A stretch of DNA of 5,900 bases from assembly GCA_919901875.1 (NCBI GenBank), contig CAKKQG010000272.1, forward strand, positions 1-5,900, read 5' to 3'. A program made the position numbers and the translations under genes. The first letter of the stretch is position 1. Each line of letters starts with the position of its first letter. The notes below the pieces were generated by a model. It did no database searches. It had not been told where the DNA came from and saw only the letters and a program-made list of their open reading frames with translations. This stretch comes from Anaerolineales bacterium (GTDB lineage: Bacteria > Chloroflexota > Anaerolineae > Anaerolineales > VGOW01). Shown in pieces: positions 4,801 through 5,900 of this stretch.

Positions 4801-5376
4801 TCAGCCGCGTGAGCGCTCTAACATCATCGTCATAATCACCGACGACATCAACAAGCCTTCGTCGGCATCGCTGAAGTCGCCGCGTTTCTCAACCGTGAAC
4901 TTGCCTTCCATAAAAGCGGGCTGCTTCTTGAGATACAGCACGGTGCTGCCGCGATACTCCACTAAATAGGCGGGGTTGATGAACATGCCCACAAACGGAA
5001 TATCACTCACCAGCCCGTCCAAAACTTTTAGCCAGGGGTTTTCTTCGTGGACGAGACCGGCCTCCGCGCCTGCGGCATCTACTATGTTGTAGGTCGCTTT
5101 CCACAACGATGCCATCCCTTGCCGCTTCACCGCGCCCAATGCCCCGCCGCTTGGCGTGGTGATGTTGTACTGCGCCGAGAAGTCAATAATCTTGTTCGCC
5201 TTCATTTGATACAGTTGATTCTTCTGACCTTCGTCAGAAAATATCTTGATATCTTCTTTCAACGCCAATGCTTTCTGCTTTACATACAGCACTAAATTGC
5301 CGGAAGCATCGGTCACCCGCACTTGCGGGTTAAAAGCAATCACCTTGAATGATAAAGTAAGTGGATAGTTAAGCAT
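4801..5376 (-). CDS. LURP-one-related (LOR/tubby-like fold) family protein
   Basis: A 191-residue protein of the LURP-one-related type, whose members share the closed beta-barrel-plus-helix fold of tubby C-terminal and phospholipid scramblase proteins. Recognisable parts are YVKQKALALKEDIKIFSDE (31-49), LYQMKANKIIDFSAQYNI (55-72), GALGAVKRQGMASLWKATYNI (78-98), the hydrophobic central part with ENPWLKVLDGL (112-122) and PFVGMFINPAYLVEY (127-141), and the C-terminal block FTVEKRGDFSDADEGLLMSS (160-179) before the final hydrophobic helix MTMMLERSRG. Length fits a single complete domain. No signal peptide is seen; a role at the membrane surface is possible but not shown, and bacterial members have no established function. 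The ATG at 5376 has AAGGAG (complement of 5383-5388) six bases upstream. The gene has its own promoter and terminator, so it is probably monocistronic. Confidence 0.85.
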   Translation of the reverse strand: MLNYPLTLSFKVIAFNPQVRVTDASGNLVLYVKQKALALKEDIKIFSDEGQKNQLYQMKANKIIDFSAQYNITTPSGGALGAVKRQGMASLWKATYNIVDAAGAEAGLVHEENPWLKVLDGLVSDIPFVGMFINPAYLVEYRGSTVLYLKKQPAFMEGKFTVEKRGDFSDADEGLLMSSVIMTMMLERSRG

Positions 5377-5396
5377 GGTAGTCTCCTTGTGCCATC

Positions 5397-5425
5397 AATG
5401 TAGATCAAACTCGCCTGTAAGTCAA
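5397..5425 (-). promoter_or_regulatory. Sigma70-like promoter of the LURP-one-related gene
   Basis: On the minus strand: -35 TTGACT (5420-5425), a 17-base spacer, -10 TACATT (5397-5402). The -35 matches consensus at five of six positions and the -10 at four of six. Transcription would start near 5390, directly before the ribosome binding site. It differs clearly from the ECF-type promoters at 3029-3144. Confidence 0.6.
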
Positions 5426-5470
5426 ATTACAAACGGATAAAGAGTGCGGCCCCTTCGGGTAAATTCGCGC

Positions 5471-5565
5471 CAACACAAAGCGAAGTCCGTCCTTCGACAC
5501 GCTTCGCGTCAGGACAGGCTCTGCGCGGACTTGAAACCTGCGTAGGCAGGTTTTGCCTTGTGTTG
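5471..5565. repeat. Composite palindromic intergenic repeat
   Basis: Three nested or adjacent inverted pairs: CAACACAA (5471-5478) with TTGTGTTG (5558-5565); AAGTCCG (5483-5489) with CGGACTT (5526-5532); AAACCTGC (5534-5541) with GCAGGTTT (5546-5553) around a GTAG loop. Folded, this gives a branched, three-way structure. The part CCTTCGACACGC...AGGACAGGCT (5491-5520) resembles palindromic repeats dispersed between genes in many bacterial genomes. It follows the methyltransferase stop directly. There is no T tract, so a terminator role is uncertain. Confidence 0.65.
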
Positions 5566-5573
5566 CGGCGATT

Positions 5574-5900
5574 TCAATCGCTTGAGCGCCCCACAACAAC
5601 ATGAAACTTCGCAGGCTCGCGCTGCCCCAACAATTTCGCCTTGAATGGTCGCATCTCCCACAGCAGTCCATAATTCGGCGTGATAAATTGCCATCGGATA
5701 CCAAGCGTCGCGCCCAATTGTTGTAGAGATGAATAAGTTAAATAATTTTGGTTCTTCAACGCGTTGGATCGAAAACCATATCGCTTCGTGAACAAACCTT
5801 CCCGTTCTTTAACCATTTGCGCGCCACTGCGAGCGTCGTGATAAAGCGGCGAGTCCAGGATGACCAGCGTTCCATTTGGGGCAAGAACACGCAACGATTC
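5574..5900 (-). CDS. Class I SAM-dependent methyltransferase, C-terminal part (5' end beyond the window)
   Basis: 108 codons plus stop are visible, and the frame is open to the window edge, so the N-terminal half with the SAM-binding glycine loop is missing. The visible part starts in the conserved strand after motif III: ESLRVLAPNGTLVILDSPLY, the usual L+PGGxLvilD pattern of type 11 methyltransferases. It continues with GAQMVKEREGLFTKRYGFRS (28-47 of the visible part), a YLTYSSLQQLGATLGIRW helix region, PNYGLLWEMRPFKAKLLGQR and the end REPAKFHVVVGR. The substrate cannot be told. A TTG at 5892-5894 is internal to the conserved strand and is not a start. No partner gene is visible downstream; about 150 bases of palindromic, noncoding sequence separate it from the promoter of the LURP-one-related gene. 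Confidence 0.85.
   Translation of the reverse strand, partial: ESLRVLAPNGTLVILDSPLYHDARSGAQMVKEREGLFTKRYGFRSNALKNQNYLTYSSLQQLGATLGIRWQFITPNYGLLWEMRPFKAKLLGQREPAKFHVVVGRSSD

Noticed and set aside
5405..5704. Minus strand frames overlapping the end of the methyltransferase.
   Set aside because: They run through the palindromic repeat and are out of frame with the clearly conserved methyltransferase reading.

Overview
The window looks like a chromosomal segment of a bacterium with roughly balanced GC, most likely a Chloroflexota (Anaerolineae-type) genome. That placement is an inference from the mix of gene families (cyclic-nucleotide-binding plus DUF1003 fusion, LURP-one-related protein, DUF4097 protein beside an ECF sigma factor, relic of a large AAA-type ATPase) and from the abundant intergenic palindromes and a heptanucleotide tandem repeat. 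No rRNA, tRNA, CRISPR array or transposase gene is present.

Layout. 1-106 is a tract with no C on the + strand, beginning with seven perfect GATTGGA heptamers. Its last copy-like segment supplies the ribosome binding site of a DUF1330 gene (110-397, +). A 126-bp MITE-like imperfect inverted repeat (413-538) separates this gene from a cNMP-binding/DUF1003 membrane protein gene (563-1447, +), which ends at a symmetric bidirectional terminator (1446-1484). On the other strand lies a two-gene operon: a DUF4097 beta-solenoid envelope protein (1893-3008, -) and a coupled three-helix membrane protein resembling DUF6249 (1486-1881, -). Divergent from it is an ECF sigma factor (3168-3713, +) overlapping a small membrane protein that resembles the membrane part of an anti-sigma factor (3710-4021, +). 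Two terminator-like hairpins follow (4034-4122).

The second half holds a very small Pro/Ala-Lys-rich histone H1-like protein (4188-4424, -), a decayed fragment of an AAA ATPase or adenylate-cyclase-type protein (4535-4734, -), a LURP-one-related protein (4801-5376, -) with its own sigma70-like promoter and terminator, a composite palindromic repeat (5471-5565), and the C-terminal part of a class I methyltransferase (5574-5900, -) that runs off the window.

The main finding is regulatory. Both sides of the divergent region 3009-3167 carry the same promoter-like block, GAAACTTTTTC-N12-TCTAAT, in opposite orientations and with identical spacing. It fits the ECF pattern GAAACTT-N16-TCTAA. The simplest reading is that the ECF factor activates its own operon and the DUF4097/DUF6249 operon, making this a self-contained envelope-response module with a non-zinc anti-sigma candidate. 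A 35-bp perfect hairpin, whose core recurs in the terminator at 1446-1484, lies between the two promoters.
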